Below the pieces are notes generated by a model. It had not been told where the DNA came from, did no database searches, and saw nothing but the letters and a program-made list of their open reading frames with translations. Shown in pieces: positions 1-10,600 of a stretch of 64,000 nt of DNA. The position numbers and the translations under genes were made by a program. How positions within the stretch are numbered: position 1 is the first letter of the stretch; each line of letters starts with the position of its first letter. Origin of the DNA: Vibrio ruber DSM 16370 (GTDB taxonomy: Bacteria > Pseudomonadota > Gammaproteobacteria > Enterobacterales > Vibrionaceae); assembly GCF_900163965.1 (NCBI RefSeq), contig NZ_FULE01000047.1, positions 50,127 through 114,126 of the forward strand, in the 5' to 3' direction.

Positions 1-74
1 ATACGAATGCTCGTCACGCTGCTATTTTTAGTCTTGCACTCTCGATTTTTTTAGTCATCGAGTTTTTAGTCATC

Positions 75-95
75 TATCAGTTATCAGTTATCAGT
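75..95. repeat. Short tandem repeat, 7-bp unit x3
   Basis: Three perfect copies of TATCAGT stand head to tail in the AT-rich leader of the sigma-54 activator gene. No promoter could be assigned with confidence in the first 226 bases. Confidence 0.6.
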
Positions 96-226
96 CTCGG
101 GAAATCATTGACATACCATACACGCATATCTCCATCATACTCTGAACAGACTTTTACAATATTCTGGCTTGTGCTGCTGACACAATAGACGTACATTCTT
201 TCTGTAATCGTAAAGAGGGCATTTCT

Positions 227-1567
227 ATGTCATTACCCAGTCTGTTTCTCAGCATACAAGACCCGAAGCTTAAAGATGCTATCGCTGCTTGTCAGGAACT
301 CAATAAATTTCGTTTGTATGATATGGAAACCGAAGGTGATTGGATCGAGCACTTTATCGATATTCGACCCGATGTCGCTATCGTAGAAGTCATTGATTTC
401 ACACATGCTGATTATCAGCAACTGTCTGAGTTCGAAGCCATATATGACATGGATCTGATCATCATCAGCTCCGGTGCTCCTAATGAAAACCTCGATAAGC
501 TGATGAATCTCGGTGCTATTTTCCACTACAGAAAGCCAGTCGACTGCAACACTGTGTCTCATACGTTGACAGAAGTCAGTCAGTATTATCAGCACAAACA
601 AGAACAGGGACGTAAAGTCGCCACCAGCGATTTAGATCAGTTTGGTTTATTAGTCGGCTCTTCATCTCCGATGCACCAGCTCTACCGGATGATCCGTCGG
701 GTGGCGAGAACCGAAGCCAATGTTTTGATTGTCGGTGAAAGTGGCTCAGGTAAAGAGCTTGTGGCGCAAACCATCCATTTGGCCAGTGAGCGCAACCAGC
801 AACCCTTTATCGCTATCAACTGTGGTGCCATTAGTCCGGAGTTGGTCGATAGCGAGCTGTTCGGCCATGAAAAAGGGGCGTTCACCGGTGCCAACAAAGC
901 CCATCAAGGGGTATTCAAGCAAGCTGAAGGCGGCACGCTGTTTCTCGATGAAATCACTGAAATGCCGCTTGAACATCAAGTGAAACTGCTGCGTGTTCTG
1001 GAAACGGGCGAATACCGCCCCGTTGGGAGTCACACCGTCCATATCGCCGACACCCGCATCGTGGCAGCAACCAACCGCGATCCCAAAGTCGCGATCGAAG
1101 AGCAGTTTTTACGTGAAGATCTCTTTTTCAGGCTGTCGCACTTCCCGTTAACCGTTCCGCCTTTACGTGAACGCGGTGACGACATTGCCGGATTAGCCAA
1201 ACACTTTATTGCCCACCGTAATGCGAACGAATCAAAGGCAAAGACGATTCTCGACTCCGCGCTCCAAAAAATTGTCATGCACGACTGGCCCGGTAACGTC
1301 AGAGAACTGAAACACACCATTGAGCGGGCGTTCATTCTGGCTGATGATATCATCAAAGATGAGCACCTGATTTACGATACTCCGCCATTGGAAACCGGCA
1401 CCAGTTTAGAGGACATCATCCCCACAGGCGTATCACTGGAAGAACTGGAAAAACATGCCATTCTCAACACACTGGAAAAGAATCAGGGCAACAAGACCGA
1501 GTCTGCTCAAGAGCTGGGGATCAGTGTCAAAACGCTGTATAACAAACTAGAAAAATATCAGGACTGA
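227..1567 (+). CDS. Sigma-54-dependent activator with degenerate receiver domain
   Basis: A bacterial enhancer-binding protein of 446 residues that should drive sigma-54 RNA polymerase. Residues 1-125 resemble a response-regulator receiver, but the usual phospho-accepting Asp position reads Glu (PDVAIVEV), while the later Lys-Pro (YRKP) is kept. Phosphorylation may therefore be lost or mimicked (inference). The AAA+ domain spans about 140-375, with Walker A GESGSGKE, the sigma-54 contact loop GAFTGA and Walker B GGTLFLDEI. A Fis-type helix-turn-helix ends the protein. It lies just upstream of a YgbA-like gene and the nitrate sensor pair, so a role in nitrogen-oxide physiology is possible. The domain pattern also fits VpsR-like biofilm regulators. 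Its targets cannot be read from the sequence. Confidence 0.85.
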   Translation: MSLPSLFLSIQDPKLKDAIAACQELNKFRLYDMETEGDWIEHFIDIRPDVAIVEVIDFTHADYQQLSEFEAIYDMDLIIISSGAPNENLDKLMNLGAIFHYRKPVDCNTVSHTLTEVSQYYQHKQEQGRKVATSDLDQFGLLVGSSSPMHQLYRMIRRVARTEANVLIVGESGSGKELVAQTIHLASERNQQPFIAINCGAISPELVDSELFGHEKGAFTGANKAHQGVFKQAEGGTLFLDEITEMPLEHQVKLLRVLETGEYRPVGSHTVHIADTRIVAATNRDPKVAIEEQFLREDLFFRLSHFPLTVPPLRERGDDIAGLAKHFIAHRNANESKAKTILDSALQKIVMHDWPGNVRELKHTIERAFILADDIIKDEHLIYDTPPLETGTSLEDIIPTGVSLEELEKHAILNTLEKNQGNKTESAQELGISVKTLYNKLEKYQD

Positions 1568-1568
1568 T

Positions 1569-1988
1569 ATGTTGCGCCTTTCCACACGTGACGATGAAAA
1601 TATGCCTGACAGTACAATTTTGCATGGCAGGTTAGCCACAGAATTCAAAACCATCCGTGCAATGATGAAAATATACTGTGCGAAATATCATCATGGCACA
1701 CCTTTGTGCGAGTCATGTGCAACGCTGTTACAGTATGCAGAACAAAAGCTGGATCGTTGCCCGTACGGACAGCAGAAACCGGCCTGCAACCAATGTCCGA
1801 TTCACTGTTATAAACCCGAGCCGAAAGCGCAAATCCGGGTCATTATGCGCGATTCAGGCCCGCGGATGCTGCTCCATCATCCGATTCTGGCAATACGGCA
1901 TCTGTACCATGAAAAGCAGGCTTGCCCTGACAAGCCGCAAATCAACGCTTCCAACCGCCATCAACGAAAACAGAATCCGGATAAATAG
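1569..1988 (+). CDS. YgbA-like nitrous oxide-stimulated promoter family protein
   Basis: A small Cys-rich protein closely matching the E. coli YgbA family in order of motifs: an N-terminal ETELK-like helix, YC..HH, CE.C..LL.YA..RL.RCPYG, KPAC..CP.HCY and RMLL.HP...I.HL. The conserved cysteines suggest metal binding, and the family is linked to nitric-oxide/nitrosative-stress regulons; the biochemical role is unknown to me. The first ATG is two bases after the stop of the activator gene, suggesting co-transcription. An internal ATG at 1602 aligns better with the family start, so the N-terminus is uncertain. Confidence 0.8.
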   Translation: MLRLSTRDDENMPDSTILHGRLATEFKTIRAMMKIYCAKYHHGTPLCESCATLLQYAEQKLDRCPYGQQKPACNQCPIHCYKPEPKAQIRVIMRDSGPRMLLHHPILAIRHLYHEKQACPDKPQINASNRHQRKQNPDK

Positions 1989-2160
1989 TATTCCGACCGA
2001 ACCAGTGATGGGGCTCCCCTTCCCTGTATTCATTGGATGAGTATGTCAGCCGCCCCACTGACAAACCGTACACCGGCCTCAATGAAGATTTATGTGATAT
2101 TCGCAGATATCTTTGCCGAATTAGCCGAGTCTTGCATGATATAATCATCAACTCCTCTTG

Positions 2161-3942
2161 ATGAATATTCGCGTGGCTATGTCGATTAAAACCCTTATGT
2201 TTTGGCGTCAGTTTTCTTTTGTCAAAAAGATCAGCATTATCATACTCTGCCTTGCATCACTCTCGATTACCGGCATGCTCATCAGCGCCAATACCAGTGA
2301 AAGCATTCAGGGCAACGCACATATGATTAATCAGGTCGGTGCGATACGGATGCAAAGCTACCGGTTACTCGCCTTGAGCAATGGACAACAAGCGATTGCC
2401 CCGGATATTGCTGTCCTTGAACATATGTTAGAAGCCACGTCTTTTCAGCGCTTTATCCAACATGAAAAGTTCGAAACGCCCTATTTAGAAATTCTTCAGC
2501 TCTGGTATTCAGACATCAAGCCCACACTACTCACCTCTGAGGATAAAGATGAAAAATTGCAGGCAGTCGAATCTTTCATCGTGCAACTGAATGTTTTAAT
2601 CTCACAAATAGACAATCATACCGAACATACCATTACCACCATCTCACAAACGCAGAATATCTTTATCGCCCTGACGATCATTTTTCTTTTTCTGGCCTTC
2701 ACCGGTTTACATAAAAGATTATTTACCCCTTGGCGAGAGTTACTGACCATTGCCAATGCCATTCGCAATGGTGACTTTGAACAGCGGTTTGATTCGCGTC
2801 ATTACCGGGATGAAATGGCCGTCTTAGGTGAAACGTTCAATAATATGTCGGTGGAATTGAAAGTGATGTACGACGACTTAGAAGAAAGAGTCCACCAGAA
2901 AACATCTGAATTAAAACAGCAAAATGATTATCTGGATTTTCTCTATCGCAGCGGACAACGCTTTAACCGCCATCATTTAAACATCAATACATTATCTCCG
3001 CTGTTTCAGGAGTTAATTTCATTGTTAGAGTTACACAGCGTGACATTCAACCCGAGCGATAAGCTGCGCTATTTCATTGATGAACAAATTCACTATCATC
3101 AAACGGTCGATCATCAAATGATCGACTATCAAACCACCGACGAACAACGAAACCGTGCCTTTACACCACAAAACTGGCCGGTCGGTGACGATTATCATGA
3201 ATACGGCACCTTACAAACCACCTATCGCGATAAGACGCTTCCGTCCGAAAAACAGAAGCTGATCGAGACGTTTTGTGACCTCTTTACACAATATCTTGCA
3301 ACACGGGTTCAGGAACAACGTAAACATCAACTTCTGGTGATTGAGGAACGCCATACCATCGCACGCGAGCTGCACGACTCTATTGCACAATCCCTGTCCT
3401 TTTTAAAAATAAAAAGTGGGATTTTACGGATGCAAAGTGATAATTTTTCTGCCACGCAACACGAACTACTTGAAGATATCAGTCGAGAGATCAACGCGGC
3501 TTACCATCAGTTAAGAGAATTGCTTGTCACCTTCAGATTAAAAATCGATGACTCAGATTTATCCAATGCGATTAAAAATAGTGTCGATGAATATAGTGAA
3601 AAACTTGGATTTGCGATTCAGCTCAACAATCAGTGGCAGGATAACAGTATTACACCTCACCACTTTATCCATATCTTACAGATTATCCGTGAAGCATTGA
3701 GTAATATTTACAAACACTCGAAAGCAACGGAAGTCACGATTCACTTAACGCAAGACGAAAATAAAATGTGTCATTTAAATATTATGGATAACGGGGTGGG
3801 TATCGAGCCACAACAACAAGAAATGGCGAATCATTACGGCTTAACGATTATCGCAGATCGCGTGAAAGCGCTGGACGGCAACCTGACGATTGATTCGAAA
3901 CCCGATCAGGGCACAGAAATCGCGATTCAGTTTTATCCATGA
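2161..3942 (+). CDS. narX: Nitrate/nitrite sensor histidine kinase, NarX/NarQ type
   Basis: A membrane sensor kinase of about 593 residues. Two membrane segments (about residues 24-43 and 168-187) flank a periplasmic helical sensor. This contains a recognisable P-box (NQVGAIRMQSYRL), the ligand-binding helix of NarX/NarQ proteins. HAMP, a GAF-like linker, then HisKA_3 with the phospho-His in ARELHDSIAQSLS and an HATPase with DNGVGI follow. The Cys-rich central cluster of E. coli NarX is not evident, so NarQ is an equally fair name. The gene is followed after 34 bp by its response regulator. The start was set at the first ATG because the upstream TTG has no ribosome site. Confidence 0.88.
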   Translation: MNIRVAMSIKTLMFWRQFSFVKKISIIILCLASLSITGMLISANTSESIQGNAHMINQVGAIRMQSYRLLALSNGQQAIAPDIAVLEHMLEATSFQRFIQHEKFETPYLEILQLWYSDIKPTLLTSEDKDEKLQAVESFIVQLNVLISQIDNHTEHTITTISQTQNIFIALTIIFLFLAFTGLHKRLFTPWRELLTIANAIRNGDFEQRFDSRHYRDEMAVLGETFNNMSVELKVMYDDLEERVHQKTSELKQQNDYLDFLYRSGQRFNRHHLNINTLSPLFQELISLLELHSVTFNPSDKLRYFIDEQIHYHQTVDHQMIDYQTTDEQRNRAFTPQNWPVGDDYHEYGTLQTTYRDKTLPSEKQKLIETFCDLFTQYLATRVQEQRKHQLLVIEERHTIARELHDSIAQSLSFLKIKSGILRMQSDNFSATQHELLEDISREINAAYHQLRELLVTFRLKIDDSDLSNAIKNSVDEYSEKLGFAIQLNNQWQDNSITPHHFIHILQIIREALSNIYKHSKATEVTIHLTQDENKMCHLNIMDNGVGIEPQQQEMANHYGLTIIADRVKALDGNLTIDSKPDQGTEIAIQFYP

Positions 3943-3976
3943 TTCAGTTCTACCCATAATGAGAGAAAGAAGTGAT

Positions 3977-4657
3977 ATGCATCCAACCCATATAACTAAC
4001 GCAACAACCTCCGTATCACCAGCAACGGTCATGCTCGTCGATGATCACCCGATGCTCCGGCAAGGGCTCAAGCAGCTACTGCAATTAAACCCGCAAATCG
4101 AGGTTGTCAAAGAGTGTAATAACGGCCAGCAGGCGGTCAAACTCGCTCTCGAGGATGAGCCAGATGTGATTCTGCTCGATATTAATATGCCTGATATTGA
4201 TGGTATTCAAACGCTCAAATTACTGCGCGACAATGATATTACCAGCCGTATTATCATTTTTACGGTTTCCAATTATGAGGAAGACTTAGTCCGGGCGATA
4301 CAAGCCGGGGCAGACGGATATTTATTAAAAGATATGGAAGCGGAAGATCTGCTCCACGCCATCGAACAAGTTTGTCTCGGTGAGTTAGTCGTCAGCCCTA
4401 AACTTGCCAATCTGCTGGCAAAGCAACTGCGTAGTTCCCCTCATCAGGCGCAACGGGAAATCGATACCTTAACCACACGAGAACGGGATGTACTCAAACT
4501 ACTGGCACAAAGTTTACCTAACAAGTTAATCGCCCGAAAACTCAATATTGCCGAAACAACCGTGAAAGTGCATGTCAAACATATCCTGAAAAAGCTGCAA
4601 CTACGCTCCCGGGTTGAAGCCGCAGTCTGGGTGCACCAGCAAGGGATTGATCAATAA
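3977..4657 (+). CDS. narL: Nitrate/nitrite response regulator, NarL/NarP family
   Basis: Two-domain regulator of 226 residues. The receiver carries the acidic pair (VDDHP), the phospho-Asp in VILLDINMPD, and conserved Thr and Lys. The C-terminal LuxR/NarL helix-turn-helix reads TTRERDVLKLLAQ...NKLIARKLNIAETTVKVHVKHILKKL. The start at 3977 is preceded by a purine-rich GAGAGAAAGAAG. The longer open frame from 3890 would overlap the kinase. It should bind the 7-2-7 inverted heptamers found upstream of narK and nirB. NarL and NarP cannot be told apart from sequence alone. Confidence 0.88.
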   Translation: MHPTHITNATTSVSPATVMLVDDHPMLRQGLKQLLQLNPQIEVVKECNNGQQAVKLALEDEPDVILLDINMPDIDGIQTLKLLRDNDITSRIIIFTVSNYEEDLVRAIQAGADGYLLKDMEAEDLLHAIEQVCLGELVVSPKLANLLAKQLRSSPHQAQREIDTLTTRERDVLKLLAQSLPNKLIARKLNIAETTVKVHVKHILKKLQLRSRVEAAVWVHQQGIDQ

Positions 4658-4660
4658 TAC

Positions 4661-4693
4661 CGATGGCTACATGGTGAGCCATCGATAGGTTTT
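4661..4693. terminator. Hairpin between narL and narI ends
   Basis: An 8-bp perfect stem (CGATGGCT/AGCCATCG) is followed by a short T run. It sits between two convergent genes and may end transcription from the narXL side. Confidence 0.5.
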
Positions 4694-4729
4694 CATCGAA
4701 GTGTTGTTATCGACGAGATGTGGGGAGGG

Positions 4730-5407
4730 TCAACGCCGGGATCTGACTACCTGATAGCGGCGGCTGATATACTCTAGCGGCACGCTCCAGATGTGAACCA
4801 AACGGCAGAACGGAAATGCAACAAACAAGCTCATACCAAGCACAATATGGAGTTTAAATATCCATGCGACATCACCTAGATGCCCGGCTGCACCACCATG
4901 AAAATAGACGATTGCCTGTGCCCATTCCATAAACTTCACCATTTCTGAGCCATCCATATGTTGTGCAGAAAACGGTATCGTCAACAGCCCTAAACACACC
5001 TGAGCGACTAATAATCCCAGAATCAGAATATCAGCAAATGATGATGTCGCCCGGACTCTCGGGTTATATAAGCGACGTTTCAGCAACAATGCGCCACCGA
5101 TTAATGTCATCACGCCAAACATCCCTCCGCCAAACATGGCGAGCTTCTGTTTCAATGCAATGGACAGAAAACTTTCATACACCCAATGCGGGGTTAGCAT
5201 CCCGAATGCATGTCCGCCCAGCACACCGATAATACCGATGTGGAACAGATTTGAGGCCAGCCGCATCCCTTTGTTGTCCATTAACTGGCTTGAACCGGCA
5301 CGCCAAGAATATTGCCCGTAGTCGTAACGCAGCCAGCTGCCGAGTAAGAACACCGCCGCAGCGATATAAGGATAGACGCCGAATAAAAATTGATTGAAAA
5401 AGTCCAT
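4730..5407 (-). CDS. narI: Respiratory nitrate reductase gamma subunit
   Basis: Cytochrome b subunit of the membrane-bound nitrate reductase, which takes electrons from quinol at the periplasmic side and passes them to NarH. The protein of 225 residues has about five membrane helices and the expected histidines for two b hemes (FHIGIIGVLGGHAFG early; YFHGG and FKLHIVLGM late). The start at 5407 (MDFFNQFLFG) matches the family and shares one base with the narJ stop (TAATG). The open frame extends further upstream but would run into narJ. Confidence 0.95.
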   Translation of the reverse strand: MDFFNQFLFGVYPYIAAAVFLLGSWLRYDYGQYSWRAGSSQLMDNKGMRLASNLFHIGIIGVLGGHAFGMLTPHWVYESFLSIALKQKLAMFGGGMFGVMTLIGGALLLKRRLYNPRVRATSSFADILILGLLVAQVCLGLLTIPFSAQHMDGSEMVKFMEWAQAIVYFHGGAAGHLGDVAWIFKLHIVLGMSLFVAFPFCRLVHIWSVPLEYISRRYQVVRSRR

Positions 5408-6117
5408 TATGCTTCTCCTGTCAGTTGGCTGATATCCAGATACTGGGGCTGAATGGTCTGCGCAAACCGCTGCTGATGCTGCCGGGTCTGGCTGTCGCAC
5501 GGGGTGTTGTCCATAAAGGTGATTTGCTCTTCTTCCCACACTTGATCCAGTGCTGCAACACTGTCGTCCCGCTCCTCTTGCTTGACCTTTTCAGCAATTG
5601 AAGCCGTATTTAACTTGGCAGCACTCAGAGAGAGCAACAGGGACATCAGTTCAGCGTACTCACTGTCTCTTTGGCGCAACCTTTCTGTCAGCAATGCCAA
5701 AATCGGGGCAATATCTTTCAGCCCCTGCACGGCCTCGTCTTCAGAGAGTATCGACAAATATTCGAGATACATCGGTAGATAATCGGGTAGCTCTTTAGCG
5801 TCCAGCTCTAACCCCTGTTGCTGATACTGCCCCATCAGATCGACCATCGCCTGCCCCCGCTCGCGGGACTGACCGTGCACGTGTTCAAATAGCAACAGTG
5901 ATAACGATCTGCCGCGGTCAAACAGCGCACAATATTGGGCTTGCACATCAAATAAGCGCTGTTCGCAGTAAGTGCTGATCCACTGTTTTAAATCGCTTTT
6001 TTGCGCCAAATTTAATTCAGTGCATTGATCCGTTGATGCAATCAGCTCGTGATATTCAGACCACAGCATCTCTTGCGGGTAATCCAGCAGGTGCGCAATC
6101 ATTCGTAAACTCAGCAT
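5407..6117 (-). CDS. narJ: Nitrate reductase assembly chaperone
   Basis: TorD/DmsD-type redox enzyme maturation protein of 236 residues that helps insert the molybdenum cofactor into NarG before membrane attachment. The motif ERGQAMVDLMGQYQQQG and the neighbouring LPDYLPMYLEYLS are typical for NarJ. It overlaps narH and narI by one base on each side, so translational coupling is likely. Confidence 0.95.
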   Translation of the reverse strand: MLSLRMIAHLLDYPQEMLWSEYHELIASTDQCTELNLAQKSDLKQWISTYCEQRLFDVQAQYCALFDRGRSLSLLLFEHVHGQSRERGQAMVDLMGQYQQQGLELDAKELPDYLPMYLEYLSILSEDEAVQGLKDIAPILALLTERLRQRDSEYAELMSLLLSLSAAKLNTASIAEKVKQEERDDSVAALDQVWEEEQITFMDNTPCDSQTRQHQQRFAQTIQPQYLDISQLTGEA

Positions 6118-7643
6118 TATTGATCCCCCTTGGTAATGTCGATTGCATCAATTCTCTGGCTATTAAACAGATTGACTCGGTTATCACTACCATGACAGCC
6201 GTCACCGAAACTGAAACCACAACCATTTGATTCAGCATAAGCATCATCCGCTTCCTGACGCATCCCGGATGGTACGACAAAGCGATCTTCATAGTTGGCA
6301 ATCGCCAGATAACGGTACATTTCTTCCACTTGCATGGCCGTCAAACCCACCGCCTCAATCGCGCTGGTGTCAATGGTGCCTTCCACGGTCTCGCTACGCT
6401 TGTAGTGACGCATGGCCATCAAGCGTTTGAGAGCCAGTTGCACCGGTTGAATATCACCTGCGGTCAGCAAATTGGCTAAATATTGCAACGGAATCCGCAA
6501 CATATCGATATCCGGCAATCCGTTGCGCAGCGGCAGGTATCCTGAATCTGCGGCAGATTGAATCGGTGATAGCGGCGGCACGTACCACACCATCGGTAAC
6601 GTGCGGTATTCCGGATGCAGTGGTAACGCAAGCTGCCACTCCACCGCCATTTTATATACCGGGGACTGCTGTGCCGCATCTAACACACTTTGACTGATGC
6701 CCTGTTCTTTCGCCTGACGAATCACTTCCGGATCATGCGGGTCAAGGAAAAGGCTCAACTGACTGGTATAGAGGTCATGTTCATGTTCAACACTGGCGGC
6801 CTCTTGAATGCGATCCGCATCATAAAGCATCACCCCTAAATAGCGGATCCTGCCGACACAAGACTCGGAGCAAGCCGTCGGCATACCTGCTTCAATACGG
6901 GGATAACAGAAGATGCATTTTTCGGATTTACCGCTTTTCCAGTTAAAGTAGATTTTCTTATAAGGACAGCCACTGATACACATCCGCCATCCGCGACACT
7001 TATCCTGGTCAATCAGGACAATGCCATCCTCTTCCCGTTTATAAATCGTGCCGCTCGGGCAGCTCGCAACACAGGCGGGGTTCAGGCAGTGTTCACATAA
7101 ACGCGGCAAATACGTCATGAATGTATTTTCAAATTCGCCATACATCTGCTTTTGGATATGGTGAAAATTGTAATCAGCGGAACGGGCTGTGAATTCTCCG
7201 CCGAGCGTATCTTCCCAGTTCGGCCCATGATTGATTTTTTCCATTCTCTGCCCGGTAAGCAGAGAACGCGGACGGGCAATCGGTTGATGGCGTTGCTTCG
7301 GTGCCTTTTGTAAATGCTCATAATCGAAGGTAAACGGTTCATAATAGTCATCGATTTCTGGCATATGCGGGTTGTTAAACAACTTGGACAACACACCGAT
7401 TTTGTTGCCCTGACGCAAGGTGAGCCGGCCTTTAATGCCACGAATCCACCCGCCTTGCCAGCGTTGTTGATTTTCCCAGTCTGTCGGATACCCGACGCCC
7501 GGTTTCGTTTCTACGTTGTTAAACCACGCATACTCGACGCCCTCGCGACTCGTCCAGATGTTTTTACAAGTGACGGAGCAGGTATGGCAGCCAATACATT
7601 TATCCAGGTTCAGCACCATGGCAACTTGCGAACGAATTTTCAT
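6117..7643 (-). CDS. narH: Respiratory nitrate reductase beta subunit
   Basis: Iron-sulfur subunit relaying electrons from NarI to NarG. The 508-residue protein, close to the 512 of E. coli, begins MKIRSQVAMVLNLDKC. Four ferredoxin-like Cys groups are visible: CIGCHTCSVTC, CEHCLNPACVASCP, CRGWRMCISGCP (a Trp replaces a Cys, as expected for the [3Fe-4S] cluster) and CIFCYPR...CSESC. The start at 7643 has AGGAG upstream, so the longer open frame to 7718 is not needed. It lies ten bases after narG. Confidence 0.95.
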   Translation of the reverse strand: MKIRSQVAMVLNLDKCIGCHTCSVTCKNIWTSREGVEYAWFNNVETKPGVGYPTDWENQQRWQGGWIRGIKGRLTLRQGNKIGVLSKLFNNPHMPEIDDYYEPFTFDYEHLQKAPKQRHQPIARPRSLLTGQRMEKINHGPNWEDTLGGEFTARSADYNFHHIQKQMYGEFENTFMTYLPRLCEHCLNPACVASCPSGTIYKREEDGIVLIDQDKCRGWRMCISGCPYKKIYFNWKSGKSEKCIFCYPRIEAGMPTACSESCVGRIRYLGVMLYDADRIQEAASVEHEHDLYTSQLSLFLDPHDPEVIRQAKEQGISQSVLDAAQQSPVYKMAVEWQLALPLHPEYRTLPMVWYVPPLSPIQSAADSGYLPLRNGLPDIDMLRIPLQYLANLLTAGDIQPVQLALKRLMAMRHYKRSETVEGTIDTSAIEAVGLTAMQVEEMYRYLAIANYEDRFVVPSGMRQEADDAYAESNGCGFSFGDGCHGSDNRVNLFNSQRIDAIDITKGDQ

Positions 7644-7653
7644 ACCCTTTCTC

Positions 7654-10600
7654 CTACTGACTGATTGGCTGAGTTGTGGCGTGATTTGATGTCTGTTCAT
7701 CATCGAGCCAATCGACACGATCCATCCGCCGAATCACGACGAATTCATCCCGGTTAGAACCGACGGTTCCGTAATAATTGAAGCCATACGCCTGCTGGGC
7801 GTATCCGCCGATCATATGGGTCGGTTTAGGGCAGATACGTGTCACTGAATTGTGGATACCACCACGTTGTCCTGTCACCTCTGAGCCGGGCAGATTGATT
7901 AACCGCTCTTGTGCGTGATACATCATCACCATGCCTTGAGGTACACGTTGACTGACTACGGCACGTGCCGTTAATGCGCCATTGGCGTTGTAGGCTTCAA
8001 TCCAGTCGTTATCTTTGATGTTCAGGGTTTGCGCATCGGCTTCACTGAGCCAGACAATCGGCCCGCCCCGTGATAACGTCAGCATGAGTAAGTTGTCACT
8101 GTAGGTTGAGTGAATCCCCCATTTTTGGTGCGGGGTAATGAAATTCAGCGCCAGTTCGGGCTGACCGTTATGATGGCGTTGCTCGATTTGCTGAACCGCC
8201 CGGGTATCAATCGGAGGCCGATAAACGACCAGGCTTTCACCGAAATCTCTCATCCAGGCATGATCTTGATAAAGCTGCTGACGCCCGGTCAGCGTGCGCC
8301 ACGGAATCAGCTCATGAACATTGGTGTAACAGGCATTGTATGACACATGTTCATCTTCAATACCTGACCATGTCGGGCTGGAAATGATCTTGCGCGGTTG
8401 TGCCTGAATATCGCGAAAGCGTATTTTCTCATCGGCTTTGCTCCGGGCTAAATGGGTATGATCCCGCCCGGTGACTTGGCTTAACGCCTGCCATGCTTTG
8501 ACTGCGACTTCACCATTGGTTTCCGGGGCGAGGGTCAGAATCATTTCTGCCGCATCAATTGCAGACGCCAGTTTTGGCCGGCCTTGGGTCGCACCGGATT
8601 GATGCACCTGATTTAATTTCTTGAGAAGCGTGAGCTCCGACTCGGTATTCCAGGCGATCCCTTTGCCGCCGTTGCCTAATTCTTCAAGCTTCGGACCAAT
8701 TGAAGAGAAACGGGCACCGGTGTTCGGATAATCACGCTCAACCGGAATAATTTTGGGTGCTGTTTTACCCGGGATCAGCTCACACTCGCCATGACGCCAG
8801 TCTTTGCCACCGAATGCCTGCGCAATTTCGCTGTCACTGTCGTGTTGATTGGCTAGGGTTACGATATCCGTTTCAACGCCTAAGTGGCCGGGACAAACTT
8901 GCGAGAAGCTTTGCGCGATATCCCGGAAAATATCCCAGTCCGATTTGGCCTCCCAAGCGGGATCAACGGCCTTCGAAAACGGATGAATAAACGGGTGCAT
9001 GTCTGACGTATTCATGTCGTTTTTTTCATACCATGTTGCCGTCGGTAACACGATATCGGAATACAAACAGGTGCTCGACATGCGAAAGTCTAAGGTCACC
9101 ACCAAATCAAGCTTGCCTTCCGTGGGTTGGTCTTCCCAATCCAGCTCTTGGGGTTTGGTCTTGGCGTAACTGCCTAAATCTTTCCCTTGAATGCCATGCT
9201 CGGTTCCCAGCAGGTACTTCAGCATATACTCATGCCCTTTGCCGGATGAACCCAGTAAATTGCTCCGCCAGATAAACATATTGCGCGGATAATGTTGTTC
9301 CGGTTGCTCACAGGCAAAACGAATCGAGCCCTCTTTTAACGCAGAAACCGTATAATCCACCGGATCCATATTGTGCTGCTTGGCCATGCTGGCAATGGTC
9401 AACGGGTTGACATTTAATTGCGGTGCCGATGGCAACCATCCCATCCGTTCCGCTTTAATATTTAAATCAATCAGATGGGCGCTATAGCGCTCTTTTTTCG
9501 CCAATGGGGACAATAGATCATGGGTTTGCACGGTCTCATAGCGCCATTGGCTGGAATGATTATAAAAATAAGATGTGGTATTCATTTGCCGTGGCGGGCG
9601 TTGCCAGTCTAGTGCAAAGCTCAGCGGTAACCACCCTGTCTGCGGACGCAACTTTTCTTGTCCGACATAGTGAGACCAACCGCCACCGCTTTGTCCGACA
9701 CAGCCACAAAATACCAGCATATTAATCATTGCCCGATACGACATATCCATGTGATACCAGTGGTTCACCCCGGCACCGACAATGATCATTGAACGGCCCC
9801 GCGTTTTTTCTGCATTGTGTGCAAACTCTCGGGCAATCTGGATAATCCGATGACGATCCACCCCGGTGATCGCTTCAGCCCATGCCGGAGAGTATGCTTT
9901 CACTTCATCATAAGATGCCGCGGCAGACCCATCACTCAACCCACGATCACCCCCGCGACGATCAACCCCATAGTTGGCCAGCATTAAGTCATAGACCGTC
10001 GTCACTTTAGCAATGTTACCGTTGGCTAAAGTGACCGATTTGACCGGCAAGGTGTGCTCAATAATGTCGGACAACGGCACAGAATCAAAATGCTCTGACT
10101 CAATCCCGCCAAAATAAGGAAACTGAACACATGCGTATTCATCCGTATCGGCAATGCCCAGCGCCAAGGTTGTTTCTTGCCGGTGTTCGCCAGCTACAGA
10201 TTCTAAATTCCAGCGGCCCTTCTCACCCCAGCGGAATCCAATCGATCCCTGCGGAACGACCATCTGATTGGTTTTGCTGTCAATCGCGATGGTTTTCCAT
10301 TCAGGATTGTTATGTTCGCCTAAATCATCAACCAGATCAGCGGCGCGTAAAAAGCGCCCGGCGGTATATGTGCCGGATTGGGTTTCTTCCAGCATGACCA
10401 GCATTGGCATATCGGAATAACGACGCAGATATTCCTGAAAGTATTCAACTTTTCTCTGCTGATGGAACTCAGTTAAAATCACATGACCCATGGCCAGTGC
10501 CAGTGCACTGTCGGTGCCCTGTTTCGGATGAAGCCATTCATCACTCAGTTTGGCGACTTCTGAATAATCAGGGCTTACGGCAACGGTTTTGGTGCCTTTG

